Under the pieces are notes generated by a model. That model saw only the letters and a program-made list of their open reading frames with translations, was not told the DNA's origin and did not search any database. Of a DNA stretch of 64,000 nt, positions 1 to 10,779 are shown one piece after another. The position numbers were made by a program, and so were the translations under genes. The stretch is from Sweltsa coloradensis. Its lineage: Eukaryota; Arthropoda; Insecta; Plecoptera; Chloroperlidae. The stretch covers positions 43,301 through 107,300 of the forward strand of contig JAMZAV010002234.1 in assembly GCA_024449915.1 (NCBI GenBank). The letters are read 5' to 3'. How positions within the stretch are numbered: position 1 is the first letter of the stretch; each line of letters starts with the position of its first letter.

Positions 1-395
1 GAGCGAAGTGAAGACTTTAATTTCACCGACCCCCCAAAAATTTTAGCTCGGGTGTTTTTTTGTTTGGTTTTTTTCCTGTCTTTTTGTTCACTCTCTACCG
101 GGCAAACGGCACATCCGATCTTGAGTGAAAATTAGAGGGGACCTTCGAAATCTCAGAACTTACACTTGCCACGTTTTTGGGTACAATCGAAGAAATATTA
201 CTCATATATATCGTACTTTTACGATTTTTTCGATTTTTAATGCGATATTTTCGTGACATTTGGGCCGATTCTGACCAAACGGGTGGGGCTACAACGTTCA
301 TATTTTACATGGACATCAAGGTAATGGTGAAGTATTGCTTTCTGAAAGAAAAAGTTAAAAAAAGTTAGCCAGAATCTATAGAAATAAATCTACGA
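1..395 (+). mobile_element. Helentron-like non-autonomous element, type A, copy 1 (cut by window edge)
   Basis: The window opens inside the 5' end of a repeat that recurs about sixteen times here. In my orientation a full copy starts with GGATGAGCGAAGCGAAGAC and ends with CCTAG. This copy shows the end motif, the 'tttcaccgacccccc' block, the 'accgggcaaacgg' block and the 'accaaacgggtggggct' block in the usual type-A order. The 3' half is missing, and unrelated sequence follows from about 396. There is no convincing protein; small frames here only reflect the repeat. Family assignment is explained at 32384-33162. Confidence 0.6.
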
Positions 396-625
396 ACATA
401 CCAACTTTTTTTAATGAGTTATTTTCCGACATTTAAATAGGAGATGGAATCAAAACTCAAAAGCGTCATCGAGTCTACCGATTGTAGAAAGAAGACGTGG
501 AAATCAAGAAAACCACGCGGATTTAACGTCGTCTCACGATTCCGATTAATATTATTACATTTATTTTGTCCAGAATCGATACGGCTTAATATGCATGGCA
601 TGCCAGCTCTGTAACAAGAGAAGTT
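396..625. other. Unassigned spacer
   Basis: These 230 bases separate two type-A repeat copies. I see no coding sequence, tRNA or known repeat in them. Confidence 0.6.
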
Positions 626-1093
626 GGATGAGCGAAGCGAAGACTTTAATTTCACTGACCCCCCAAAAAATTTAGCTCCAATATTTTTTTTTCTCTGTCT
701 GTCTGTTTTTTCGCTCTCTACCGGGCAAATGGCAAATGCGATCTTGATGAAAATTGGAGGGAACCTTCGAAATCTTTGAACTTAGACCTGCCCCGATTTT
801 AGGTACAATCGAATAAATATTTCTCATGAATATCGTACTTTTACGATTTTTTCGATTTTTTGTGCGATATTTTCGTGACAGTTGGTCCAATTCTGACCAA
901 ACGCGTGGCGCTACAAAGTTCATTTTTCACTTGGGCATTAAGATTATGGTGATGTAGAACGCCTTTTGAAAGAAAAAAGTTGAAAAAGTTAGCCAGAATC
1001 ATAGAATAAAGGTTTTAATATGAGTTTTTTTAGGTTTATAATAACAATTAGCAAGTTGCAATAGAAACTTGACAACAATCACCTACAATCCAT
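626..1093 (+). mobile_element. Helentron-like element, type A, copy 2 (3' truncated)
   Basis: Starts at GGATGAGCG after 'aagtt' and carries the same block order as copy 1. It stops near the block that lies about 120 bases inside the 3' end in complete copies, so the 3' hairpin is missing. Copy 3 begins at once in the opposite direction. Confidence 0.6.
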
Positions 1094-1096
1094 TAA

Positions 1097-1848
1097 ACTA
1101 GGCCGCTTCGCGAACGCTTTTTCCAATCGCGTTGATGGATGAGCTTTTTTGGAATATTTCTGTCCAATGATTACGTTTTTATATGGAATCTCCTTACTTT
1201 TTCTATAGTAACATGATAATATTACTTGTTCATTATACACCTGTGAAAGGCTTATATTAAAACCTTCATTTCTTTGAATTTTGACCAACTTTTTCAACTT
1301 TTTATTTCAAGAGGCACTTCATTACCATAATCTTTATGTCAATGTAAAATATGAACGTTGTAGCCCCACCCGTTTGGTCAAAATCGGCCCAAATATCCCG
1401 AAAATATCGTATTAAAAACCGGAGAAAAAAATCGAAAAAGTACTATTTCTATAAGAAATGTTTTCTCAAATGTCTCTTTAATCATAACATATATGATTTC
1501 AGTGATTTTGAACGTTCCTATAGAGTTTTATTAATATCGGAGTAGCCGTCTGCCAAATATCACGAAAATATCGCACTAAAAATCGAAAAAAAATCGTAAA
1601 AGTACGATATTATGAGAAATATTTCTTCAATTTTACATAAAAACAATTTACAGCTCTAAGTTCAGAGATTTCGAAGGTTTCCTCCAATTTTCATCAAGAT
1701 CTCATTTGCCGTTTGCCCGGTAGAGAGCGAACAAACAGGCAACAAACAAAGAAACAAAAAAAAACACCCGAGCTATTTTTCTCGGGGTAACGTAAGTAAA
1801 AAACAACAAAAAAAACACAAAGTCAAATTGTCTTCGCTTCGCTCATCC
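1097..1848 (-). mobile_element. Helentron-like element, type A, copy 3 (near full length)
   Basis: Both ends are present. The 3' end (left side) begins actagg and has the hairpin arms AACGC/GCGTT followed by the inner repeat gttgatggatgagc. The 5' end (right side) is cttcgcttcgctcatcc, flanked outside by a run of A (T-rich on the element strand). The length of about 752 bp matches other full copies (about 770-780 bp). No transposase or Rep-helicase frame exists, so it must be non-autonomous. Confidence 0.6.
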
Positions 1849-1850
1849 AA

Positions 1851-1952
1851 AAAGCACTTGCAAAGGTAAAGATATCCCACGCAAACTCAAATCTTATTAA
1901 AAAAGCTCATCCATCAACGCGACTAAACAAAGCGTTTGCGAAGCTTCCTAGT
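1851..1952 (+). mobile_element. Helentron-like element, 3' end fragment (copy 4)
   Basis: Carries only the 3' end: the subterminal repeat agctcatccatc, hairpin arms AACGC and GCGTT, and the terminus cttcctagt. It abuts the 5' end of copy 3, so the two ends lie back to back, as if copy 3 had inserted into this older copy. Confidence 0.55.
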
Positions 1953-2345
1953 GTTATATACACTCAATAACATAATGTTCGTTGACATTATTTTATCTTA
2001 TATATCGAGGCCACATTGCAACGGGACTCATGCCCCACACCCACAGGTGCAATTTACCACGTAATACGTTAACGTTAACAATGAATATAAACCAACAATC
2101 AGGCAACAAATCAACAAAATATCTATACATATATTAAAACATAATTACATACATGACTACAAACAAAATATTATCTACATGAATGAATATAAGAATCATT
2201 ACCTCTTAGAACATGGAAGTTGTTGTCTTGTGGCATTTTTGATCAAACATATGCCAAAGAGATACACGGGTAGCAGTAACAATCTAAGAACACTCGAATT
2301 CTGTCAAAGCTCGAGATAGAAATGATGCTTTAATAAGACATGCTG
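1953..2345. other. Unassigned AT-rich spacer
   Basis: No coding sequence, RNA gene or recognisable repeat seen. The sequence is AT-rich with ordinary complexity. Confidence 0.6.
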
Positions 2346-2349
<4 letters not shown>

Positions 2350-2411
<62 letters not shown>

Positions 2412-2437
2412 TCTTCTCTCTCTCTCCCTCTCTCTCC

Positions 2438-2468
<31 letters not shown>
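2350..2468. repeat. (CT)n/(GA)n microsatellite
   Basis: About 120 bases of CT repeats with a few interruptions. It gives a spurious Glu/Arg-rich frame on the minus strand. It lies just upstream of a run of LINE 3'-end fragments that are themselves bordered by CT or ATCT tracts. Confidence 0.9.
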
Positions 2469-2617
2469 TAAAGTCTAAACTTTTAGCCAATGAATTACTA
2501 GTTATAAGTGTACAGTAATTACTTTATAAGTTAAGCCTAGCCTGTTATTTTAATTATCACATTAGTATAAGTGTTATATTTAAACTACTTATATAATATG
2601 TATTATATATTATTTAT

Positions 2618-2646
2618 ATATCATATATATATATATATATATATAT
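2618..2646. repeat. (AT)n microsatellite
   Basis: A short perfect AT dinucleotide run inside AT-rich DNA. Confidence 0.8.
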
Positions 2647-2675
2647 AACATGTTGTGAACTAATGTATGTAAGTG

Positions 2676-2840
2676 TAGAGGTCGGCTACACCCAAAGGGG
2701 CTCTATAGCCCTATGTAGCACGCCTTTAAGCCAATAAATATCAAAATATCAAATATATATCTCTCTTGGTTGGTTGGATGGAAGATAAGGCTTCACTAGC
2801 CTAATCCCGCCTTACAATTAAGACCTCAATCAATCAATCT
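2676..2840 (+). mobile_element. Non-LTR retrotransposon 3' untranslated end fragment
   Basis: Contains 'ggttggatggaagataagg' and the 'cttcactagcc' block, ending in a caatcaatctctctct tail. The same 3' terminal block recurs at 4107-4192, where it ends the LINE fragment beginning at 3337. The preceding 'ggggctctatagcccta' hairpin and 'aataaa' are also typical of LINE 3' ends. The coding part of this copy is missing. Confidence 0.55.
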
Positions 2841-2850
2841 CTCTCTACCA

Positions 2851-3105
2851 TCATACCTTGCCTCAAATTTTCAGTATTTACATTCGAATCACAATTTCAA
2901 TACCAGGTGTCGATCAGGCACACAATTAGCGTTCCCAGTTCACAGAACTAGTCTTCTTGATAAATCAGTGACAATAAATGCGATAAGGCGTTGGAATGCT
3001 TTACCTGTGGAGATCAGGGATGCACATCAGAATAGTTATCACATCTTTAAAAGTAAGGTAGCGTCATTATATTATGCTTCAAAAGTCAGTTTGCCTGAAG
3101 GTTAA
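2851..3105 (+). pseudogene. Non-LTR retrotransposon ORF2 C-terminal fragment (copy 1)
   Basis: An open stretch of about 84 codons without a start ends at a stop near 3105. It encodes SYLASNFQYLHSNHNF at the left, then a segment with RCRSGTQLAFP, HRT, WNALPVEIRD and HIFKSKV. The pattern (Arg-Ser-Gly, hydrophobic-Pro, Arg-Thr, Trp-Asn-x-Leu-Pro-x-x-Ile-Arg, Phe-Lys) is the conserved tail of jockey/CR1/I-type LINE ORF2 proteins, downstream of the reverse transcriptase. Only this tail is kept, so it is a 5'-truncated, dead insertion. The copy at 3337-3603 is clearly related. I cannot fix the clade from the tail alone. Confidence 0.7.
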
Positions 3106-3245
3106 TATAATTTAATATCATATTAATCTGTGCTAAAATATAAAAATAAATAATAAATAAATGCATGAAAAAACTCACATGTAAAATTATTGTTGTTATG
3201 ATCTTGTGATTAATTCTATTTGTATTCAAATTTAACTAGTAGTAG

Positions 3246-3277
3246 GTCTCTCTCCCTCCCTCCCTCCCTCCCTCCCT

Positions 3278-3316
<39 letters not shown>
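3246..3316. repeat. (CCCT)n/(CT)n microsatellite
   Basis: CCCT units grade into CT units immediately before the second LINE tail fragment. Confidence 0.9.
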
Positions 3317-3318
<2 letters not shown>

Positions 3319-3336
3319 TGCCTCGTTCATCGCTTT

Positions 3337-3603
3337 CTTTCAACATCAACACCATCATACCTAGCCTCGAATTTCAATTATCTCCACTCAAATCATACTT
3401 TCGGCACAAGGTCCAGGTCTGGCACTCAACTTGCTTTTCCGATACACAGAACAAATAAAGTCGACAAATCCTTCGTAATAAACGCCATTCGAACCTGGAA
3501 TGCCCTCCCTACTGCTATAAGGGATGAATATATAACAAATTATAATGTTTTCAAGAATGAAGCAAACAAGTTATATCTTCTGCAAAGCCTTTCCGATGCC
3601 TGA
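3337..3603 (+). pseudogene. Non-LTR retrotransposon ORF2 C-terminal fragment (copy 2)
   Basis: Encodes the same tail as 2851-3105: SYLASNFNYLHSNHTF, then RSRSGTQLAFP, HRTNKVDKSF, IRTWNALPTAIRD and VFKNEANKLY, ending at a stop at 3601-3603. The open frame runs back to 3220 through the CT tract, but that part is only Ser/Leu/Pro from the microsatellite and is not protein-like. The fragment is 5' truncated at the microsatellite, the usual outcome of target-primed reverse transcription. Its 3' UTR probably runs to the shared 3' end block at 4107-4192. Divergence from copy 1 shows two separate insertions. Confidence 0.7.
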
Positions 3604-4192
3604 TTTTCTTATACTTAAATTACCCAACCTCTAATCTAATTTCTCATAATATTAACTATGTAATGTATCTTCTAATACAATGTAACGTACATTACATTGT
3701 GTTGTTTATTTATTTTGAAAATCAGTAGTATTTAGTAGTAATATGAATTTATCTCCCTTCTACATCAATGACGTTACACCTAATCTTTGGTTGCAGTACA
3801 CTCTTAGGAATGAATGAGATGTGTGAATGATTGTGTTTTAATAATATAAATATTTTAAGTAGAATTACACGCGGACTTATATTTTCTTTAAAAAAATTGT
3901 TTTGTGCTAACAACGCACATACACAACTAAGTTCTATAACAGTAATATAAGTTCATTATTATGTAAGTAACCTTATACATGCATTTTGTTTATATATTTT
4001 CATTTCATCATTCATATGAAATATTCTTTGTATACTTTAATATCTAGGATAAGCTGTAACAATTAAATTAAATTATTTTTGTAGTGTTTATGTATTACTA
4101 AAATCAGGTTGGATGGAAGATAAGGCTTCACTAGCCTTAATCTTGCCTTAGTAAAGACCTTTATCTATCTCTCTCTCTCTCTCTCTCTCTCT
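3604..4192 (+). mobile_element. LINE 3' untranslated region and tail of copy 2
   Basis: AT-rich non-coding sequence after the stop. From 4107 it has the same 3' terminal block as 2768-2830, ending in an ATCT/CT tail at about 4165-4194. I infer that the whole stretch is the 3' UTR of the copy at 3337, but only the terminal block is supported by a second copy. Confidence 0.45.
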
Positions 4193-4194
4193 CA

Positions 4195-6700
4195 AAATCC
4201 ACCATACTCTACTTTCTACATACCAATAACAACACAAAAAGAGTACCTTTCAAACATATTATCACAGTACTAGCGTCAGAGTATGTACGCTTTTATAAAA
4301 AATTAGCAAATTAGCAACAAGTATTTTTTAAAGACAAATCTCGTTTTAACAATATTCTTTGGAATTAAATTTTCATTGTTTCACGGTAAATATTTGCATT
4401 AGGTTTAGCGGAAGTACATAAGGTGCAAATTTTGGTTTTAGAATCACTATTATAGTGTAAGAATATACGTGAGAATATATACATAATAAAGAATTAGCAT
4501 TGAGTTAAGGGAGTACGTCTCTGAAAATACTATTTTCTATAGTTTTTAACTTGAAACTTTCAGGGGTTTCAATTTCGCGACTATCCCATCCTCTGAACAA
4601 TGGTGGGAACCTGGCTTTAGGCATGCGGGCGGACTCACGTCAAGGAATCGCTGGGAAGGGTGCGGCCAACAAGACACGCGAATTACTTCAAAACTTGTTC
4701 GGCGATTTCGTTGCATTTTTTTTTCTAATCTCTATGATAACAAACTCTTTTTAAAATTCAAATTATGTTCGAAGTGTGGACTGGGTCTTCAACGATTGTT
4801 GAGATAATTTTTAAATTGATAATGTTGCAACAAGATACATCCTTGAGGACGGTTCCGTTTGAGATAATGTGATACTTATTTCGTTATTGTGAATACGCCC
4901 ATCTCAATCCTTTCCTGACATTTGTTGGATATCACGATCCGGGAATTGTTTGCTGATGAACGATGACAGCCTGGGTTAGAGGGGGCCCTCCTGATTCTTG
5001 AGCTGCTTCCCTGGAAGCAGATGGGATTATTTTCATTTATGGGAAACCTGATAAGAGTGCAGTGCAATACATATTTCGGTGATCTACTAACGGTTAATCA
5101 CAAATTTTCATACTTTGACGAAAAGAATGAAAACGAATTGGCTAGAGCGCCACACTTATTGATAACGAAACTACAGAGTCCTTGCCGCTGTACCAAGAAC
5201 GACGAGGACGAGGCCCTAAGTGTTTTCTGCTCTTCAAACTGTCGGTGTCATTAGAATGACAGGCAAAATAACCAACCCGGGTATAGTTCATGAGAACCCA
5301 GATAAATCGGAGAAGAGATTCCGCCGGGAACAACTCGATCAATTAATATGAATTGAAAGTGGTGAACACAAAAGCTCCAAAGAAGTGTACACCATTCAAA
5401 GGGACTGAGAAAGAACTGGGTTGACGGTTTACGAACGTAGATTACGTAAAATCAATCGAAAACTACCAATGAAATATAATATTAACATTCTTTACTTCGA
5501 TGGTATACAAGCGTTGAGTGCAGGGTTAAGTTGCACCAGAATAAATCAAGGGGTGGGGTGGTTGTGGTAGATACAACAGACCACTTGATGGTACACAAAT
5601 TGTCGTAAATGGGCTTACCTGATGATTAGTACCGTGTGATGTAAGGTGACCGAAGAACAATATTACCAGGTTCCACAAAGATTCATTCTGAGGAACAATT
5701 TCGTCGTCCACTGGTCGTCGCCGATTTAATTTCTAGCTCCAAGGTAGAACTATACCTGCTTGCACGGGCAATATCTTGAGAGGGGGTCTCTCATTCGCAG
5801 TAGACGATTAGTAAACAGCTTTCTCTTCACATGGTGTTGTATGTTGCATTTTGTCGTACAACAGGCTAAAAATTACAGGACAATGGACATATTGTCAATA
5901 CTACGACACATTTTTGCTAAAAAACGTTCAAAGTAGTTCAGTTGGTCAAAACAAAAGACAAACTCAAATTTGTGAAAAGCAAATCTTACAATATCACTGT
6001 ATATAACCCTTTCCCCCGTCGGTGAAAAAAATAGAAGAAAGACCCGTGTAAAAAAAAAAAAAAACGGAGGGTTAAAACAGAAGTCATATATTCACAAATA
6101 TAATTTTTTTGCGAACATATTTAAAAAGAAACGATAAAAAAAAAAAAAAATTGCAAAATATTGAGAATGTAAAATGGCGGCTGTGTTATTTTTGTTTGTT
6201 TTAAAGTGCACTAGAAATTGAAAGTTAGGCATAAAACTTCTAAATTTTGACATTATGGTTCAAATTGATTAAAATTAGGATAATTTGCATGCTCTAGGAC
6301 AAAAGTAGTCAAAAGTCAAGATGATTTTACCTACAAACGTTTCTCTTTATAGATAGGTTATGTGATATACTTATGTATTTTTTTAATTTTAAAACAAAAA
6401 AAAAACATACTAAAATTAAGAGATTTTTTTATGACAGATACTCAAATAGTCAGGGGAATAAGCGGCATATTATAGTGAAATTAGGCAAAAAATGATACAG
6501 GCACAATACTTTACAGTGTGATATGTATGAGTATAACGATGCAATTTTGGGGCGGACACAAATTTTGGGCCCCATAGAGTGTCCTCCAATGAGATCTAAA
6601 TTTTGACTTTACGATGTTTTTTCACGAAGTTTCTGGTCGATGGAATACTAATATACATATTGCTAAGAATACTATTTTACATACTGAAACAAACGTCAAA
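4195..6700. other. Unassigned AT-rich intergenic or intronic sequence
   Basis: About 2.5 kb without a recognisable gene, RNA or repeat copy. 4550-5340 is slightly richer in GC and has several short overlapping frames on both strands, but none shows a domain, codon pattern or splice arrangement I trust. 6045-6145 has poly-A runs. Confidence 0.55.
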
Positions 6701-6707
6701 ATTTTAA

Positions 6708-6994
6708 ACTAGGGAAACGCCAAAGTCGTTGTTAAACGAGTGAGTGAGCCATGTGTTGAGTACCCGGTTCATTACTTTTCTTCCCCCTACCTTATAGGCC
6801 TACCTAGCCTATCATAGGCCAGAGAGGCGCATTATGACCTTACAGTTGACGCGCCCGTCCCCGTATACCAACTAAACTTTAAAAAACTATTATTTATACG
6901 AATATAATAATTATCAAACTTAAATGCAAATGTCCCGGGTACTCACCATATGACTCGCTCACTCGTCTAACTACGACTTTGGCGTTTCCCTAGT
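6708..6994 (-). mobile_element. Palindromic MITE 'C', copy 1 (287 bp)
   Basis: Terminal inverted repeats of roughly 55-60 bp begin ACTAGGGAAACGCCAAAGTCG and include the inner block gagtgag/ctcactc and gagtacccgg. The inner sequence matches the copy at 9659-9960 in the opposite direction (blocks caactgtaaggc and cctatgataggc). There is no coding capacity. No clear target-site duplication is visible. The last 14 bases and a small AACG/CGTT hairpin are shared with the Helentron-like elements (see findings). Confidence 0.75.
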
Positions 6995-7066
6995 CTAGTT
7001 GGCTAAGGCGCCCTTGTAGCCGAAATGTGGAAGACGTGGGTTCAATCCCCTGGTCGGGAAAGATTT
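6993..7066 (+). repeat. tRNA-derived SINE head (fragment)
   Basis: Contains an A-box-like TAGTTGGCTAAGGCG and, about 35 bases on, a B-box GTGGGTTCAATCCCC. This is the internal RNA polymerase III promoter layout of a tRNA. It does not fold into a complete tRNA that I can confirm, so a SINE head or tRNA pseudogene is likelier than a working tRNA gene. It touches the right end of MITE C copy 1. Confidence 0.45.
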
Positions 7067-7261
7067 TGTCATTTCTAGATTGTATTTCAAAAATAATTAA
7101 ACATGTTTTAAAATGCATATAACGCAGTGTAGTCCATCATCTGTGGCAATAAGGCCTACTATGGTAAACATAGCCAGTTTAAGCCATAATTGTAACTGCA
7201 AGTAAGGTTACCAACTCAATAGATATAGAAAATTTTCGCCCTTTAAATATGTTAACTGTAA

Positions 7262-8530
7262 TAGACAAGATAATTGAAATGGAAGTACTCGAGCAGTTAC
7301 ATGAATATTTAAACAATAACAATCTTATTTATTAAAATCAATCTGGTTTTAGAAAAAATTACTCATGTGAGTCTGCAGTGCAAAATTTAATTGAAAAGAG
7401 CTTTTGAAACAGTAAATACAGAGAGACTGATAGATAAATTACAATATAGGTATGTATGGAATAGATGGACTAGCAATAAAATGGTTAACAAGTTATTTAA
7501 CTAATAGATCTCAGAAGGTACAATATGACGAGATTTTATCGGATGAAAAAATGTGCGAAAATGGAGTGCCTAGCAGGGGTCTGTGCTAGGACCATTGCTA
7601 TTTCTAGTATACATGAATGACATTAAAATGTGTAGGGCCTCAAACTAATTAATTTACTTAACATGTATGCTGATGACATGGTAATTTCTGTAAGTGGTAA
7701 AGTTGACCAAGAATTATTAGAAGAGATAAATAATGAACTAAGAAAAATTGAATTAGGCCTATGGTTCAGAATAAATAAGTTAAATATAAATACAAAAAAA
7801 AACAAAGGAATGATAATAGGAATGAAAAAACATGAAAATGACTTTCGGAATAAAAATAGTCCTAAAATTGATGGTGAAAAAATAGAATTCGTTAGCAATT
7901 TTATATACCTTGGTGTGACATTAGATAATAAGCTAAACTTTATAAGGGCCATGTTAATACTCTAATTCAGAAAATAGCAAAAAAAAGTAGGTTTTTATGA
8001 GAAGAGTTAGTAATAAATTGTCAAAATGGACCAGACAAGTAATTTATAATGTTATAGTTAAACCGAACCTAGATTTTTGTGCCACAATATTATTTAATGC
8101 ATATACAAATGACATTAACAGAATACAAATTATTCAAAATAAAGCAATGAGGTGCATCCTTAAATGTACAAAACTGACTCCAATCAAAAACATGTTAACC
8201 GAACTAAACAGATAAAAAATAAAAAAGAACATTCCTATGCTTGTCTTAGTTTTTATATATAAAATACAAAATGAACAAATGCCAGATTATCTAGAAGAAA
8301 AGATCAAGAGAGTGGAGGAAGTTCATGGAAGAGTAACAAGGAAGAATGAAAACAAAGAACTATATTATATAAGTGTGTAATTCGAAAAAATACAAAAGAT
8401 CAGTGTTCAATACAGGTATAAAAGATATAATTAACTGCCCAAAGAGATAAGAGAGGCAAAATACACATTTAGGTTTAAGAGGTTATGTAAGGATTGGATA
8501 GTAAAAAGTAGGGATGTTATATGATCATAT
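7262..8530 (+). pseudogene. Degenerate non-LTR retrotransposon reverse transcriptase
   Basis: Conceptual pieces appear in several frames in the right order. At 7275-7395 there is an early RT segment (QSGFRKNYSCESAVQ). At 7663-7965 comes the catalytic YADD motif (7666-7677) followed by the thumb region with KLNINTKK and FIYLGVTLDNKLNF. At 7997-8215 the thumb continues (WTRQVIYNVIVKPNLDFCA, IQIIQNKAMR). At about 8400-8520 is a LINE tail with LPKEIREA and FKRL. This is the ORF2 of a jockey/I/CR1-type LINE, lacking endonuclease and broken by stops and frameshifts. The AT-rich, Asn/Lys/Ile-rich coding differs in base use from the GPCR exon. It is non-functional. Confidence 0.75.
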
Positions 8531-8539
8531 TATTTTAGA

Positions 8540-9658
8540 AAACTGTTGTTGAAATTTTTTGATTGAAATAAAAACTGGACTATGATGAAAATAGTAGCAA
8601 ACATGCTAAATAAAGTACATTATTACATTACGAAATACGTGAAAATATTGCAAGGTTTACTCAATCTACGAGCGGAATTTGGGGGGACCTTGACGTCCAA
8701 CATTCGACTGACCATGCATGGGCACGGAATATCACGGCCAGGCGAATAACAAACAAAAAATAACTTTTCAAAATCTAAAACATTGTCGTTAAAATAATTT
8801 CTAAGCATTGGAAGTCTATTTTTCAGTTTATTTTTTCTTGTAGGTTTAAATCGCAATGAATCTTGCTGATTTTGTTAGCAGTTCTCAATAACTCGTACCC
8901 GGGTGTCTGTTTAAAATTTCAGCGCAATCTGTTCAGCGATTCGGCTGATTTTCAACGTACACACACACACGCACACACGCACGCACGCACGCAGAAAAGC
9001 AATAAGAGCTGTTTAAGTCGAATGGAGATCACTCCGTTCTCTACGCTCGCTCGTTCAAAAAAACAAAAATGGCGACCAATTAAATTGAGACATCAATATT
9101 TTTTCCGTGATTTAAGACGGGCTATTTAGACGAGGTAGCGCAATCACTGAAGTCTACAATTTCAACTCAAACGGCACAAGATCTTTTTTGTCTGTTATAC
9201 TTTGCTCCAGAACGGCCGAACAGCTGAAGAGATAGAGCTGAAATTTTAAATACACATCCGCTACAAGTATTAGCGTGCAGTTATCGTTTAAAGCATAATC
9301 CATTACGATTTACTTACAATAAAAAAATAATTGAAAATAGGCTCAGAATGTCACATTTAATTCAACGACAATGATGTTGTTTTTAAATCTGTACAAATAA
9401 TTTTTGTCAAATCATGTTTGCACGCAGTGACCAAGGTGTATCGAAAACAAGCTTACCCGAAATTCCGTTCGGAGATTGAGTGAACCTTGGAATCATTACT
9501 AGTATTTCGTACTGGCTATGTTGTCCATAGTATTGTACGTATTTCAAAACAAGTTCTTTACTTTTCCAGAGATGATAAAATAATCCAGAAATAACAAATC
9601 TAAAAAAAAAAACGCGGGTCTCCAACATTCCGGGTATAAAGGCGCTTTAGACGACTAG
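8540..9658. other. Unassigned; contains a LINE-3'-end-like block and a CA/CG microsatellite
   Basis: No gene recognised. Near 8905-8960 the text 'aaatttcagcgcaatc' with a following 'gttcagcgattcggc' and then a CA-rich run resembles the 3' terminal block common in arthropod RTE-type repeats. This is a resemblance only. 8961-8993 is a (CACACG)n microsatellite. Confidence 0.45.
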
Positions 9659-9960
9659 ACTAGGAAAACGCCAAAATCGTTGTTAGACGAGTGAGCGAGT
9701 CATGTGTTGAGTACCCGGGAACAATTGCATTTAAATCGATTCATTTATAATTTATAAATGATAGGGTTTTGAGTTTAGTTGGTATAAGTGCGCGTCAACT
9801 GTAAGGCCATAATGTGCCACTCGAGCCTATGATAGGCTAGGGAGGAAGACCCATTACTGGATCCATCCAGCCTCATATATGGGAGGAAAAGGGTATGTTC
9901 CCGGATACTAACTATATGACTCGCTCACTCGTCTAGCAACGACTTTGGCATTTTTCTAGT
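9659..9960 (+). mobile_element. Palindromic MITE 'C', copy 2 (302 bp)
   Basis: Begins ACTAGGAAAACGCCAAAATCG and ends with the reverse complement of the same block (gactttggcatttttctagt). Arms are about 55 bp. The interior matches copy 1 read on the other strand. Non-coding. The outer 14 bases equal the 3' terminus of the Helentron-like family. Confidence 0.75.
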
Positions 9961-10370
9961 TTTACAATATTTTATTCTTCGGTTTGTTGTGAAGTTGTTC
10001 AGCCCGAGAGTACTAATTATTGGGTCCACGTACTTCGCAACTCTTGACTCGCAGGCGACGTCACTTTTGTCGTGAACACGTTAATTAATTTTCTTAAACA
10101 CTCACCGCACGGCATAACGCTGCCTAGAAACAATGTTCAACATCAGAACAGGCAGGGGGAGGAAAATCACAAGCCCTTGTTGTGAAGGGGGTGACGTTGA
10201 CTTTGGTAGGTACTTAACAAAATATGTATTCCTTTTTCCTTCACCTAAAATGTGTGTCTAATATTGCGTCACTTCCATGTTTTGAAGAATAAGATATGTG
10301 CACATAACCAGTCATGAATAATCAATAGCTTAATCAAAACCACATTAAACGAATTTTATTTCCTTTTTTT
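9961..10370. other. Unassigned spacer
   Basis: No gene or known repeat recognised between MITE C copy 2 and the 73-bp structured repeat. Confidence 0.6.
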
Positions 10371-10443
10371 ATCTAGGTGCCCGTTAGGGCGCCGCAGCCA
10401 AGCCGCGGTGCGCTACACACTAAGGCACCTTATACAGCAAGCA
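10371..10443 (+). ncRNA. 73-bp GC-rich structured repeat, copy 1 (possible RNA or palindromic repeat)
   Basis: A GC-rich island in AT-rich DNA. AGGTGCC (10375-10381) can pair with GGCACCT (10424-10430). Inside, GCGCCGC (10389-10395) can pair with GCGGTGC (10405-10411) around a 9-base loop. A second copy of exactly 73 bp, about 90% identical, sits on the opposite strand at 26057-26129, and similarity ends sharply at both sides. It has no tRNA boxes. It could be a structured RNA-derived retrosequence or a tiny palindromic mobile repeat; I cannot tell which. Confidence 0.35.
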
Positions 10444-10572
10444 CAGTGGTACTTTTTCGGTTGGAGCGGTCCTAATTTTCTCTTTTTCACTTTTTCACCG
10501 TTAAAAACAATCAGAAACCACTTCGAATGAAAAATAAATGAAGAAGAACTCATTATTAACGATTTATTAACT

Positions 10573-10670
10573 GGATGAGTGAAGCGAAGACTTCAATTTC
10601 ACTGACCCCCAAAAATTTAGCTCGGGTGTTTTTTTTTTGTTTGTTTTTACTGTCTGCTTGTTAAGTTTCA
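10573..10670 (+). mobile_element. Helentron-like element, type A, 5' end fragment (copy 5)
   Basis: Only the first 100 bases of the element remain: GGATGAGTGAAGCGAAGAC, the 'ttcactgaccccc' block and the 'tttagctcgggtg' block. Unrelated sequence follows. The left flank ends in 'aact', again a T before GGATG. Confidence 0.6.
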
Positions 10671-10779
10671 GGTTTTCCCTTTGGTTAGTTTCAAGCAAAT
10701 CCGCTAGTTGGGCGCTACTGGTCAAAACTACGCGGGCGTTTGAATGTGGTTTGGTTGAAAGTGCCCCGTAAAAGGTAGG

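Noticed and set aside
2284..2490. Glu/Arg-rich open frame on the minus strand
   Set aside because: It is only the reading of a CT microsatellite.
3220..3336. Ser/Leu/Pro-rich N-terminal part of the frame that ends at 3603
   Set aside because: It comes from CCCT/CT repeats; only the part from about 3337 is LINE-like.
6993..7066. A genuine tRNA gene
   Set aside because: A and B boxes are present but I could not form a full cloverleaf with a proper acceptor stem, so a SINE head is more likely.
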